From Clostridiales bacterium (GTDB lineage: Bacteria > Bacillota > Clostridia > Christensenellales > CAG-314), in NCBI GenBank assembly GCA_022508305.1, contig JAFLVM010000003.1:40778-104777 (forward strand): a stretch of DNA of 64,000 nt, read 5' to 3'. Position 1 is the first letter of the stretch. Each line of letters opens with the position of its first letter. The translations under genes were made by a program, and so were the position numbers. The notes under the pieces were generated by a model. That model saw nothing but the letters and a program-made list of their open reading frames with translations. It was not told the DNA's origin and ran no database searches. This document shows, piece by piece, positions 46,770 to 54,928 of the stretch.

Positions 46770-48047
46770 ATGAAAAAACTTATTATAACGATACTTGTCT
46801 GCGTAATGCTCGCAGCAGGTGTGTTGGGCGTATTGGCTGCTTGCGGCGACGACACCATCAAACTTACCGTATGGGGCTCTGCCGCGCAACAAGCTACGTT
46901 TGAAGAAATGGTAGAAGCCTTCAAACAAGCAAATCCCGACAAAAAATACGAAATCAAGGTAGCTATTGGCGAAGAAGACATGGCTTACAGCAACGTAAGT
47001 CAAGATTCTACCGCTGCCGCAGACGTGTACTGCTACGCCAGCGACCAACTTGTTCCTCTTTTGCGCTTGGGCGCGTTAGCAAGATTGGGCGGCGCTAATC
47101 TCACAGCGGTAAAAGAAAACAACAGCGCAGAATCAGTTGAAGCAGGCTCTGTAGGCTTCGGAACGGCGGACGAAAAGGTTTACGGTTATCCGTACGCTGC
47201 CGACAACGGCTATTTCCTGTACTACGACAAATCGGTGTTGGACGAATCGGACGTGGCAACCCTTGAAGGTCTGATTTCCGCTTGCGAAACCGCAGGCAAA
47301 AAGATCGGTTGGGCAATTGACGTGCCCTACTACACGGCAGGTTTCTTCTTTACGTTCGGTTGCACTTACAGCGTAACCTACGACGACAAATTCGTTGAAA
47401 CGGGCGTAAATATTGACTTCGACAACGCAAACGGCGTAAAGGCGTCCAAGGCTATTGCAAAACTCACGTCAAGTAGCGCTTTTGCGGGAAAAGGAACTAA
47501 CAACAGTACTATCTTAACCGGATTTAGTGGTGCAAATAGACAACTGGCAGTTGCCGTTTCCGGCGCTTGGAATGCTAAAGCAATCAAGGAAGCGCTTGGT
47601 AGCGACTACGGCGTAGCAAAGCTTCCTACCGTTACGGTAGACGGTGAAACCAAGCAAATGTACTCCTTCAAGGGTTACAAGCTTATGGGTGTAAATCCTC
47701 ACTGTAAGTACCCTGCAGAAGCGCACGCCTTGGCAGCCTTCTTGACCAACGAAGAAAATCAAGCAACTCGCTACGAAAAGCACGCTGTAGGTCCTACAAA
47801 TACAGCAGTTGCTAATTCGGACAGCGTTAAAAATGACGTAACGCTTGCGGTTCTCAACGCGCAAAATGCTTTTGCAGTACCGCAAACCTCCGTTCCTTCC
47901 AACTTTTGGGAGCCGCTGAAGAACTACGGCTTGAATATTATGGACGGTATAGCGGTGGAGAACCCCGACCCCAATGATGACGAACAATTTTCTTATCAAG
48001 ACCGTTTGGCGCTGATGGTGTCATTGATTAAGGGCACTATCAAATAA
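46770..48047 (+). CDS. malE: Maltodextrin ABC transporter substrate-binding lipoprotein
   Basis: 425 residues; lipobox LAAC (Cys25). Family 1 solute-binding fold: KLTVWGSAAQQATFEEMVEA at the start, KVYGYPYAADNGYFLYYDKS in the hinge region, FLTNEENQATRYE near the C-terminus. Binds maltose/maltodextrin at the membrane surface and hands it to MalFG; the sugar is inferred from the neighbouring amylase and permeases. Strong SD TTTAGGAGG. Confidence 0.92.
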   Translation: MKKLIITILVCVMLAAGVLGVLAACGDDTIKLTVWGSAAQQATFEEMVEAFKQANPDKKYEIKVAIGEEDMAYSNVSQDSTAAADVYCYASDQLVPLLRLGALARLGGANLTAVKENNSAESVEAGSVGFGTADEKVYGYPYAADNGYFLYYDKSVLDESDVATLEGLISACETAGKKIGWAIDVPYYTAGFFFTFGCTYSVTYDDKFVETGVNIDFDNANGVKASKAIAKLTSSSAFAGKGTNNSTILTGFSGANRQLAVAVSGAWNAKAIKEALGSDYGVAKLPTVTVDGETKQMYSFKGYKLMGVNPHCKYPAEAHALAAFLTNEENQATRYEKHAVGPTNTAVANSDSVKNDVTLAVLNAQNAFAVPQTSVPSNFWEPLKNYGLNIMDGIAVENPDPNDDEQFSYQDRLALMVSLIKGTIK

Positions 48048-48064
48048 CAAATTGCGGAGATAAT

Positions 48065-49573
48065 ATGATAGATTTAGAATATCTCAAAATGTCGCCGATG
48101 CAAAAGCTTTGGTACAACGTCAAAGCATTTTTCACGCGATTACCCGCCGCTTTCGGAAAATTCTTCAAGGCGATTCCCAAAAAACTTAAAAAGTTGTGGC
48201 TCGCCTTTACGGGAATTTTCATCACTATCGGCGCTGCGGCAAGGCACGGCGATTGGAAAACGCGTACGTCGTTTGGCGTGATGGGATTTGGACTAATTGC
48301 GCGCAAGCAATATCTGCGCGGAATTTTGTACCTCCTGTTTGAGGTGCTGTTCATTTTGTATATGATTTTCTTCGGTTGGAAATTCCTTGCAAAAATGGGC
48401 AGTTTGGGAGTTGGCGAATACACAGAGGTGTGGTCTGACGAACTTGGCGCGTACGTTTACGAATACCCCGACAACAGTCTGTTGATACTGCTGTTTTCAC
48501 TGTTGACGATATTCATCATGATGGGTTTCGTCTACGCTTGGTATCAAAACGTCAAGGGTAGCTATCTTTCGCAGCAGTTTGTAGAAGCGCGTATTGCATT
48601 ACCTACTACTAAGGACGATATTCGCTCTTACGCAAACGAAAATTACCACAAGACGCTGTTGTCTATTCCCATGCTTGGGTTGGTGGTGTTTACCATTTTG
48701 CCCATCGTATTCATGGTGTTTATCGCATTTACCAACTACGACAAAGCGCACATGCCGCCAAAGGAATTGTTTACCTGGAATGGTGTAGATAACTTTGTAA
48801 CGCTGCTGGGCGGCGGAATTTCCGCTAACAGCAAGGTGTTTGCTTACACATTTGGCGAAGTTTTAGTGTGGACGCTGGTTTGGGCTATTCTTGCAACCTT
48901 TACCAACTACGTACTGGGTATGGTCGTCGCTATTTTGATAAACAAAAAGGGCGTAAAATGCAAAAAGCTGTGGCGTACGATTCTCGTCATGACCATTGCA
49001 ATTCCGCAGTTCGTCTCGTTGATGTTTATGTCGCAGCTACTTGCCGACCAAGGACTTATTAACAATCTGTTGCTCAAATGGGGCTGGATTGACAGTCCCA
49101 TACCCTTCCTTACGGACGGCACTATTGCAAAGGTGACAATAGTAGTAGTAAACATGTGGATTGGTATTCCGTATTCTATGCTTATATGCACAGGTATACT
49201 GATGAATATTCCCGAGGACTTGTACGAGTCGGCGCGCATTGACGGCGCAGGACCGGTTAAAGCGTACATGAAGATTACTTTGCCCTACATGCTGCACGTC
49301 ACGACCCCCTATCTGATTACGCAGTTCATAGGCAATCTCAACAATTTCAACGTGATATTCTTGCTAACAGGCGGTAATCCCGGTTCATTGGATATGCAGT
49401 ACGCAGGCAAAACCGATTTGTTGATAACTTGGCTGTACAAACTTACCGTCAGTGAAAGTCAATACGGCATTGCTTCGGTTATCGGTATATTTACGTTCAT
49501 CATAGTTGCGGTACTTTCGTTAGTACTTTACAACCGCTCCAAATCTGTCAAAAACGAGGAGGACTTCATGTGA
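48065..49573 (+). CDS. malF: Maltodextrin ABC permease MalF
   Basis: 502 residues. A long N-terminal part (about 1-180) with amphipathic helices and two membrane spans precedes the binding-protein-dependent transport domain. The EAA loop reads EDLYESARIDGAGPVKAYMK. Forms the heterodimeric channel with MalG. The lengthened N-terminus is typical of MalF-type permeases. Starts 17 bases after malE; stop overlaps malG. Confidence 0.93.
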   Translation: MIDLEYLKMSPMQKLWYNVKAFFTRLPAAFGKFFKAIPKKLKKLWLAFTGIFITIGAAARHGDWKTRTSFGVMGFGLIARKQYLRGILYLLFEVLFILYMIFFGWKFLAKMGSLGVGEYTEVWSDELGAYVYEYPDNSLLILLFSLLTIFIMMGFVYAWYQNVKGSYLSQQFVEARIALPTTKDDIRSYANENYHKTLLSIPMLGLVVFTILPIVFMVFIAFTNYDKAHMPPKELFTWNGVDNFVTLLGGGISANSKVFAYTFGEVLVWTLVWAILATFTNYVLGMVVAILINKKGVKCKKLWRTILVMTIAIPQFVSLMFMSQLLADQGLINNLLLKWGWIDSPIPFLTDGTIAKVTIVVVNMWIGIPYSMLICTGILMNIPEDLYESARIDGAGPVKAYMKITLPYMLHVTTPYLITQFIGNLNNFNVIFLLTGGNPGSLDMQYAGKTDLLITWLYKLTVSESQYGIASVIGIFTFIIVAVLSLVLYNRSKSVKNEEDFM

Positions 49574-50436
49574 TGACTACGAAAAAGTACAAGAGCAAAA
49601 AGGCGGGGGAACGCATTTCGCTTGCCATTACGTACGTAATTTTGATACTGATTTCATTGATATGGCTGATACCGTTTTTCATGCTCATCATTTTGTCCTT
49701 CCGTGGCGAACAGGTGGGTATGTCGGCGGACTATCTCTTCCCAAAGCAATGGTCCTTTGACAACTATATCAAGCTGTTTACCGAAACCAAATTTTTGCGC
49801 TGGTACGGCAACACTATGCTCGTGTCGGTGGTCGTTACACTCATTCAGACGGTAATAGTGCTCGTGACAAGCTACGCATTGTCGAGATTGCGTTTCAAGC
49901 TGAGAAAGCCGCTTATGAACCTGATGCTCATCTTGGGTATGTTCCCAGGCTTCCTTTCCATGACGGCGGTGTATTTCGTGTTGAAGCAAATCAACCTTAC
50001 GCAGAATCTGCTCGGATTGATACTCGTGTTTACGGCAAGTTCTGCAATGCAGTACTACATCTGCAAGGGATTTTTTGACACTATACCAAAATCGTTGGAC
50101 GAGGCGGCGCGGATTGACGGCGCAAGCAGGCATACGGTATTCGTAAAGATAATTCTCCCCCTTGCAAAACCGATAATAATCTACACGATTTTGACGGCGT
50201 TTATTGCTCCTTGGGGTGAATACATGTTCACGTCGTTCATTATGCTGGGCGATCCCGACAAGTTCACCGTTGCGGTGGGAATGAAGTCTTGGTTAGACAA
50301 TCCCACGATGGCAAGCGAGTACTTTACGGTGTTCTGCGCGGCAGCAGTAGTCGTTTCTATTCCCATTACGGCGCTGTTCATCTGGTTACAGAGATACTAC
50401 GTGGAAGGCATTACCGGCGGTTCGGTAAAGGGCTAA
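49570..50436 (+). CDS. malG: Maltodextrin ABC permease MalG
   Basis: 288 residues, six membrane helices. EAA loop KSLDEAARIDGASRHTVFVK. GTG at 49570 (7 bases after GAGGAGG) and ATG at 49573 are both possible; the former overlaps the malF stop by 4 bases. Ends 14 bases before the ATPase gene. Confidence 0.93.
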   Translation: MMTTKKYKSKKAGERISLAITYVILILISLIWLIPFFMLIILSFRGEQVGMSADYLFPKQWSFDNYIKLFTETKFLRWYGNTMLVSVVVTLIQTVIVLVTSYALSRLRFKLRKPLMNLMLILGMFPGFLSMTAVYFVLKQINLTQNLLGLILVFTASSAMQYYICKGFFDTIPKSLDEAARIDGASRHTVFVKIILPLAKPIIIYTILTAFIAPWGEYMFTSFIMLGDPDKFTVAVGMKSWLDNPTMASEYFTVFCAAAVVVSIPITALFIWLQRYYVEGITGGSVKG

Positions 50437-50450
50437 TAAAGAGGTACAAA

Positions 50451-52352
50451 ATGGCAGAAGTAAGTTTAAAACATATTTATAAGGTTTATCCCAACGGTAC
50501 GAAAGCGGTAAACGATTTCAATATGCACATTGATGACAAAGAGTTTATCGTGTTTGTTGGACCTTCGGGCTGCGGCAAATCGACTACGCTACGAATGATT
50601 GCGGGCTTGGAGGACATTTCCGCAGGCGAACTCAAAATCGGCGATTTGATAGTCAACGATATGGAACCCAAGGATAGAGATATTGCAATGGTATTCCAAA
50701 ACTACGCGCTCTATCCGCATATGACGGTCTACGAGAACATAGCATTCGGTTTGCGCCTTAGAAAGCTCCCGAAGGAGGAAATACATAACAAGGTAATCGA
50801 AGCGGCGGAAATTCTCGGAATAACGGAATATCTCAACAAAAAACCCAAAGAAATGTCAGGCGGACAAAGGCAACGCGTTGCGCTCGGAAGAGCGATAGTG
50901 CGCGAACCAAAGGTTATGCTTTTGGATGAGCCGCTAAGCAACCTTGATGCAAAACTCCGCACAGCAATGAGAGCGGAAATCGCCAAGCTGCACGCAAAGC
51001 TTCAAACGACGTTTATTTACGTTACGCACGATCAGGTTGAGGCAATGACGATGGGCACGCGTATCGTCGTCATGAAGGACGGTTACGTTCAGCAGATAGA
51101 CACTCCCAAGAATCTCTACAACTATCCCGCCAACAAATTCGTAGCGGGCTTCATAGGAACGCCTCAAATGAATTTCTTTGAGGGTACGCTGCTCAAAAAG
51201 GGTGACGACGTAATAGTCAGGTTTGACAATTGCAACGTAGAAATAACCGTTCCATATTCTATGCTGTACAAGACGGAACCCAAATATCTTGAGGGCAAGG
51301 ACAAGGTGTGTATCGGTTTGCGCGCTGAAGACGTATCGCTTGTCACAGGCGGCGCTAAGAGCGGCAAAACGACCATTAAGGTGGTAGTTTCGCACAAAGA
51401 GGAACTGGGCAGTGAAACGCTTGTCTACGGCGACGTAAACCTAAACGGCGACGGCTATTCCGAAAGTTCGACGCGTATCATTTTCAAGGATACGAGCGAA
51501 GTAGAGCTAAAAGCAGGCGACGTAGTGGAAGTGGCGCTCAATCTGGACAGGATACACCTGTTTGACAAAGAAACGGAGCGTTCGGTGCTTCCTCGCGTTC
51601 CCGAATACAACTATCTCGACTGCTCAATCAAGGATGGTAAGCTTTCTTTCTTCGGTACGGAGATTGAACTGCCAGAGGCGCTAAGACGCGACGACTGTCA
51701 AGGCGAGCTTTTGATACCGACGAACGCCGTTACGCTTGACGGTAAGCTTAGCGCTAAGGTTTTGTCCTGCGAAAAGGTAAATGACCGCTACCTACTTACG
51801 CTCACGTTGAACGGTACACGGCTGTACGCAGTTTCGACAGAACCTGTCGATGCTAAGACGGTAAACGTAGGCATTGACCTAAAGAAGCTAACCGTAACCG
51901 TTCAAGGAGAGCAAATAATTTCACCTCTTGCCGAGGTAAACAAGATAGATTGCAAATTCGTCAAACGCATTGCAGTTAAACAGGTGGAAGTCAAGGGTAA
52001 GACGAAAAAGGAGAAATCCGTATGCTTTGGCTTTGAGGTTGCAGACGCGTATTTCGAGGCGGAGGAGGCTCTCACGCAGAAGATACTGTCCGCGCTGGGC
52101 GTTAAAAAGGCGTTTGCTACTGCGCTTAAAATGGAGTGCGGAGTGGACGACTTGATGATTTCCGACAACGGAATAGCTGCCCGCGTTGAAGAAACGCTGG
52201 ACTACGGCGCAGAAAAATTCTTAAAATGTGTAGTCGGCAATGACACGGTATTCGTCAAAACGGACAGAGAGTACACGGGAGACGTGTTCCTGACTCCGAA
52301 TTTTGAAAGAATCGGCGTAACGGAAACGGACAGAGACATTAAGATAGTTTGA
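50451..52352 (+). CDS. Maltodextrin ABC ATPase (MsmK/UgpC type) with long C-terminal extension
   Basis: 633 residues; canonical MsmK/MalK is about 370. Residues 1-235 are a complete ATPase: GPSGCGKST, MSGGQRQRVALGRA, MLLDEPLSNLD, YVTHDQ. A MalK-type TOBE/OB domain follows (about 240-370, ending LDRIHLFDKETE). The last ~260 residues form an additional domain with beta-rich segments (LLIPTNAVTLDGKLSAKVLS; KVNDRYLLTLTLNGTRLYAV) that could be a second TOBE-like module or a regulatory partner site. ATG 50451 follows AAGAGGT; an upstream frame from 50289 lies inside malG and is rejected. Confidence 0.92.
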   Translation: MAEVSLKHIYKVYPNGTKAVNDFNMHIDDKEFIVFVGPSGCGKSTTLRMIAGLEDISAGELKIGDLIVNDMEPKDRDIAMVFQNYALYPHMTVYENIAFGLRLRKLPKEEIHNKVIEAAEILGITEYLNKKPKEMSGGQRQRVALGRAIVREPKVMLLDEPLSNLDAKLRTAMRAEIAKLHAKLQTTFIYVTHDQVEAMTMGTRIVVMKDGYVQQIDTPKNLYNYPANKFVAGFIGTPQMNFFEGTLLKKGDDVIVRFDNCNVEITVPYSMLYKTEPKYLEGKDKVCIGLRAEDVSLVTGGAKSGKTTIKVVVSHKEELGSETLVYGDVNLNGDGYSESSTRIIFKDTSEVELKAGDVVEVALNLDRIHLFDKETERSVLPRVPEYNYLDCSIKDGKLSFFGTEIELPEALRRDDCQGELLIPTNAVTLDGKLSAKVLSCEKVNDRYLLTLTLNGTRLYAVSTEPVDAKTVNVGIDLKKLTVTVQGEQIISPLAEVNKIDCKFVKRIAVKQVEVKGKTKKEKSVCFGFEVADAYFEAEEALTQKILSALGVKKAFATALKMECGVDDLMISDNGIAARVEETLDYGAEKFLKCVVGNDTVFVKTDREYTGDVFLTPNFERIGVTETDRDIKIV

Positions 52353-52378
52353 GGTAGAATAAAAGCAAAAACTAAAAA

Positions 52379-52409
52379 GCCACTTCTAAGAACAAGGAAG
52401 TGGTTTTTT
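52379..52409 (+). terminator. Terminator of the maltodextrin operon
   Basis: CCACTTC / GAAGTGG around TAAGAACAAG, then six Ts. Confidence 0.85.
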
Positions 52410-52510
52410 AATTTGTGGTAAAAATTCGAAAAACAAGACGGTAACACGATTCGTTCAATTTTAATAGTATGTTTGTAGGGGTAACCCAAAAATGTACAAG
52501 GAGAAAGAAA

Positions 52511-52870
52511 ATGAATTGTTGTAGAAATTCAAATAACTGCTGTCACAACGAGAGCAATCAAAACAGGCTGATTATCATCGAACGCGGTCCGAGAGGTCCG
52601 AGAGGCTTCACGGGTCCTCAAGGTATCATGGGGCCTCCGGGAAATGACGGAGCAACAGGCGCAACAGGCGCGACAGGTCCCCAAGGTTTGCAAGGTATTC
52701 GAGGCGTAACCGGTCCTACAGGCGCAACTGGTGCGACAGGCGCAATCGGTCCCACGGGCCCTCAAGGCCCTTCCGGTATTGACGGCGTTGACGGCGGCGT
52801 AGGTCCCACAGGTCCGACGGGAGCCACCGGAGCAACAGGAGCTACTGAACAAGTAACTTATGGGAAATAA
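52511..52870 (+). CDS. Collagen-like repeat protein
   Basis: 119 residues. A Cys/Asn-rich head ([13 protein letters not shown]) is followed by a 90-residue Gly-X-Y array rich in GATGATG, GPTG and GPQG, then a very short end (EQVTYGK). Such triple-helical proteins occur on exosporium or cell surface; the lack of a C-terminal trimerisation domain is unusual (see findings). AAGGAG precedes ATG 52511; the in-frame start at 52469 lacks an SD. Its stop lies just before repeat copy B and a terminator. Confidence 0.8.
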   Translation: MNCCRNSNNCCHNESNQNRLIIIERGPRGPRGFTGPQGIMGPPGNDGATGATGATGPQGLQGIRGVTGPTGATGATGAIGPTGPQGPSGIDGVDGGVGPTGPTGATGATGATEQVTYGK

Positions 52871-52873
52871 CAA

Positions 52874-52921
52874 AAGATATAGTCAAAGCATCAAAATATG
52901 GTAAAAATAGTGGTATTTATT
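52874..52921 (+). repeat. Dispersed repeat copy B
   Basis: GTCAAAGC onward matches copy A (about 40808-40854) at 41 of 47 bases. One frame reads VKASKYGKNSGIYYI. It is directly followed by the terminator at 52932-52957. Confidence 0.5.
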
Positions 52922-52931
52922 ACATAAAAAC

Positions 52932-52957
52932 AGCAGGAAATCTAATCCTGCTTTTTT
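52932..52957 (+). terminator. Terminator after the collagen-like gene
   Basis: AGCAGGA / TCCTGCT with loop AATCTAA, then TTTTT. Confidence 0.8.
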
Positions 52958-52988
52958 ATATACAAATTTCACAAAATCTCTTAACAAA

Positions 52989-53018
52989 TTGAAAATAACT
53001 TAGGTATATATTTATAAT
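52989..53018 (+). promoter_or_regulatory. Promoter of the AbiH-family gene
   Basis: TTGAAA (52989-52994), 18-base spacer, TATAAT (53013-53018). Confidence 0.55.
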
Positions 53019-53056
53019 TATTTTAAGTTTATTGTTTATAGGAAAAATGTACTAAC

Positions 53057-54823
53057 GTGAAAAGAAAAAGACTTTTTATTATTGGCAATGGATTTGATTT
53101 AGCAAATGGGATCAATACCTCATATAGAAGCTTTTATAGTTATCTTAAACAAAATGACTACGAGACGTTTAATTTAACTTGTGCACTGTTTTGGGATCAA
53201 TATGATGAAACGGATTCGCTGTGGAGTGATTTTGAGGCAAATTTGTCTGCATTCAACAGCACTTCTTTTGATATTGATGTAGATATCCAAACCCTTGATA
53301 TTGAGCATGTAGCTGTAGCAGACGCAAAAATTGCAAGAGTGATAGATGCTTGGAAAAAAAATCTGTACGTAATGTTTAAATCTTGGATTCGTGATATTTT
53401 TCAGGGTATTGTTACAGTGGAGCCTTTAGCCAATAACACAGACATTTTTTTGAATTTTAATTATACCGCTACGTTGGAACTACTATATGGTATTCCTTCA
53501 CAAAATATTTTACACATACATAATAGCATTGAAAACGATACTCTAATATTGGGACATGGAGTGGAATTCAATCGGCAAAAAATTTTAGAATTTTATGGTT
53601 TAATTGAAAATGGAAAGATTAAATCGAGTATAGAAGATTATCTATATGCCTATACGCACTATTATATAGGTTCATTACTAAGAAAAGATGTGCAATCAAT
53701 AATTAAAAATAAAATGGGTTTCTTTGACGATTACTCTGAGGTGGAAGAAATTGTTATTTTGGGTCATTCATTAGGAGCGGTGGATTTGCCGTATTTTAAG
53801 TGGATAGCGGATAGATACACAGATTGTCAATGGAAGGTGGGCTATTATAAGGAAAACGAAATTGAAAACTTTAAGAATAGTCTGAAAATGATTGGTGTAA
53901 ATAACTGCAAATTTGAAGAAACAAAAAAATTGATTGTTAATTACTTTAATAAATTATGGACAAAAGATGAACTTTATTTGGATGATTGTACTGACCATAT
54001 TGAAAGAAACTTGAAGAAAGAAAATGAAAACAGTGATTCTGAAATACAGGAAATATTACGGAATCTTTCTCTGGAACATGAAACAAATAACAATGAAATA
54101 ATCAAATTGAGTGAGAAGCCAGTACATGATGAAGAATACTATTTGAAAACAATAAGCAGTTACCGAAGGCAGTTAATTATCGGGGAAATTATTAGAAAAT
54201 ATTTGGCGGCTGCCTTGGGCGGACTCGGCGTATACTATCAATCTGCCGGAAACGATGAGAAAGCATTAGAGCAATATACAGCTGCTCTACAGGAGTATAT
54301 TATCTATGGATTGGAGTCATTAGAAGATTCGCTCAATGAGTTTACTGTAGTATTACATAATATAGCGATCATTTATAATAAACACGATGAAATAACTGTA
54401 AAGGAGTTACAAATATTTGATACAATTTCGAGCGCAGATTTATTGCCGTTAATACCGCAATCTATAAATGATTACGGAGGTGGGTGTTTTCTGCTAGGAT
54501 TGGCTTTTTTCAAAAGAATGGATTATAAACGAGCAATTATCTTTTTAACGATTGCTAAGAATGCTTACGAACAAATTGGAAACAAGCCAATTCGCATCGC
54601 ATTATGTAATTTAAATAAAGCTAAGTGTCTAATTAATTTAAAAGAATACACAAAAGCTGAAGAAATCTTGTTGAAAACGATCTCTATTTTACAGAATCTA
54701 ACAGGTACACGCACGGAAGGATTGCTAAAAGAATCTTATTTGTGCCTTTATACAGTGTATAGAGAGCAAAATAATATGGAACAGGCAAAGTTGTATTTTA
54801 CAAAGTGTCAAAATATTATTTAA
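53057..54823 (+). CDS. AbiH-family abortive infection protein with TPR-like C-terminus
   Basis: 588 residues. The N-terminal ~310 residues match AbiH: start IIGNGFDLANGINTSYRSFY, LNFNYTATLEL, HIHNSIENDTLILGHG and ILGHSLGAVDLPYFKWI. AbiH proteins block phage growth in lactococci and other hosts. The rest (about 370-588) shows at least four TPR-like helix pairs (GVYYQSAGNDEKALEQYTAA; GLAFFKRMDYKRAIIFL; KCLINLKEYTKAEEILL; VYREQNNMEQAKLYF), an added interaction or sensing module. GTG start with weak SD (AGGAAAAAT). AT-rich codon use. Followed by an OLD nuclease gene with its own upstream gap. Confidence 0.85.
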   Translation: MKRKRLFIIGNGFDLANGINTSYRSFYSYLKQNDYETFNLTCALFWDQYDETDSLWSDFEANLSAFNSTSFDIDVDIQTLDIEHVAVADAKIARVIDAWKKNLYVMFKSWIRDIFQGIVTVEPLANNTDIFLNFNYTATLELLYGIPSQNILHIHNSIENDTLILGHGVEFNRQKILEFYGLIENGKIKSSIEDYLYAYTHYYIGSLLRKDVQSIIKNKMGFFDDYSEVEEIVILGHSLGAVDLPYFKWIADRYTDCQWKVGYYKENEIENFKNSLKMIGVNNCKFEETKKLIVNYFNKLWTKDELYLDDCTDHIERNLKKENENSDSEIQEILRNLSLEHETNNNEIIKLSEKPVHDEEYYLKTISSYRRQLIIGEIIRKYLAAALGGLGVYYQSAGNDEKALEQYTAALQEYIIYGLESLEDSLNEFTVVLHNIAIIYNKHDEITVKELQIFDTISSADLLPLIPQSINDYGGGCFLLGLAFFKRMDYKRAIIFLTIAKNAYEQIGNKPIRIALCNLNKAKCLINLKEYTKAEEILLKTISILQNLTGTRTEGLLKESYLCLYTVYREQNNMEQAKLYFTKCQNII

Positions 54824-54928
54824 CTGCAAAATAATTCTGAGACGATAAAGAATATGTGCATAGTTGTAGGCATACTTAATCCAATATGTTATAATAATTC
54901 GAAGACAATACAAATGGAGATATAACAA

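Noticed and set aside
50289-50450. N-terminal extension of the MsmK-type ATPase
   Set aside because: Shadow frame of malG; family start and SD are at 50451.
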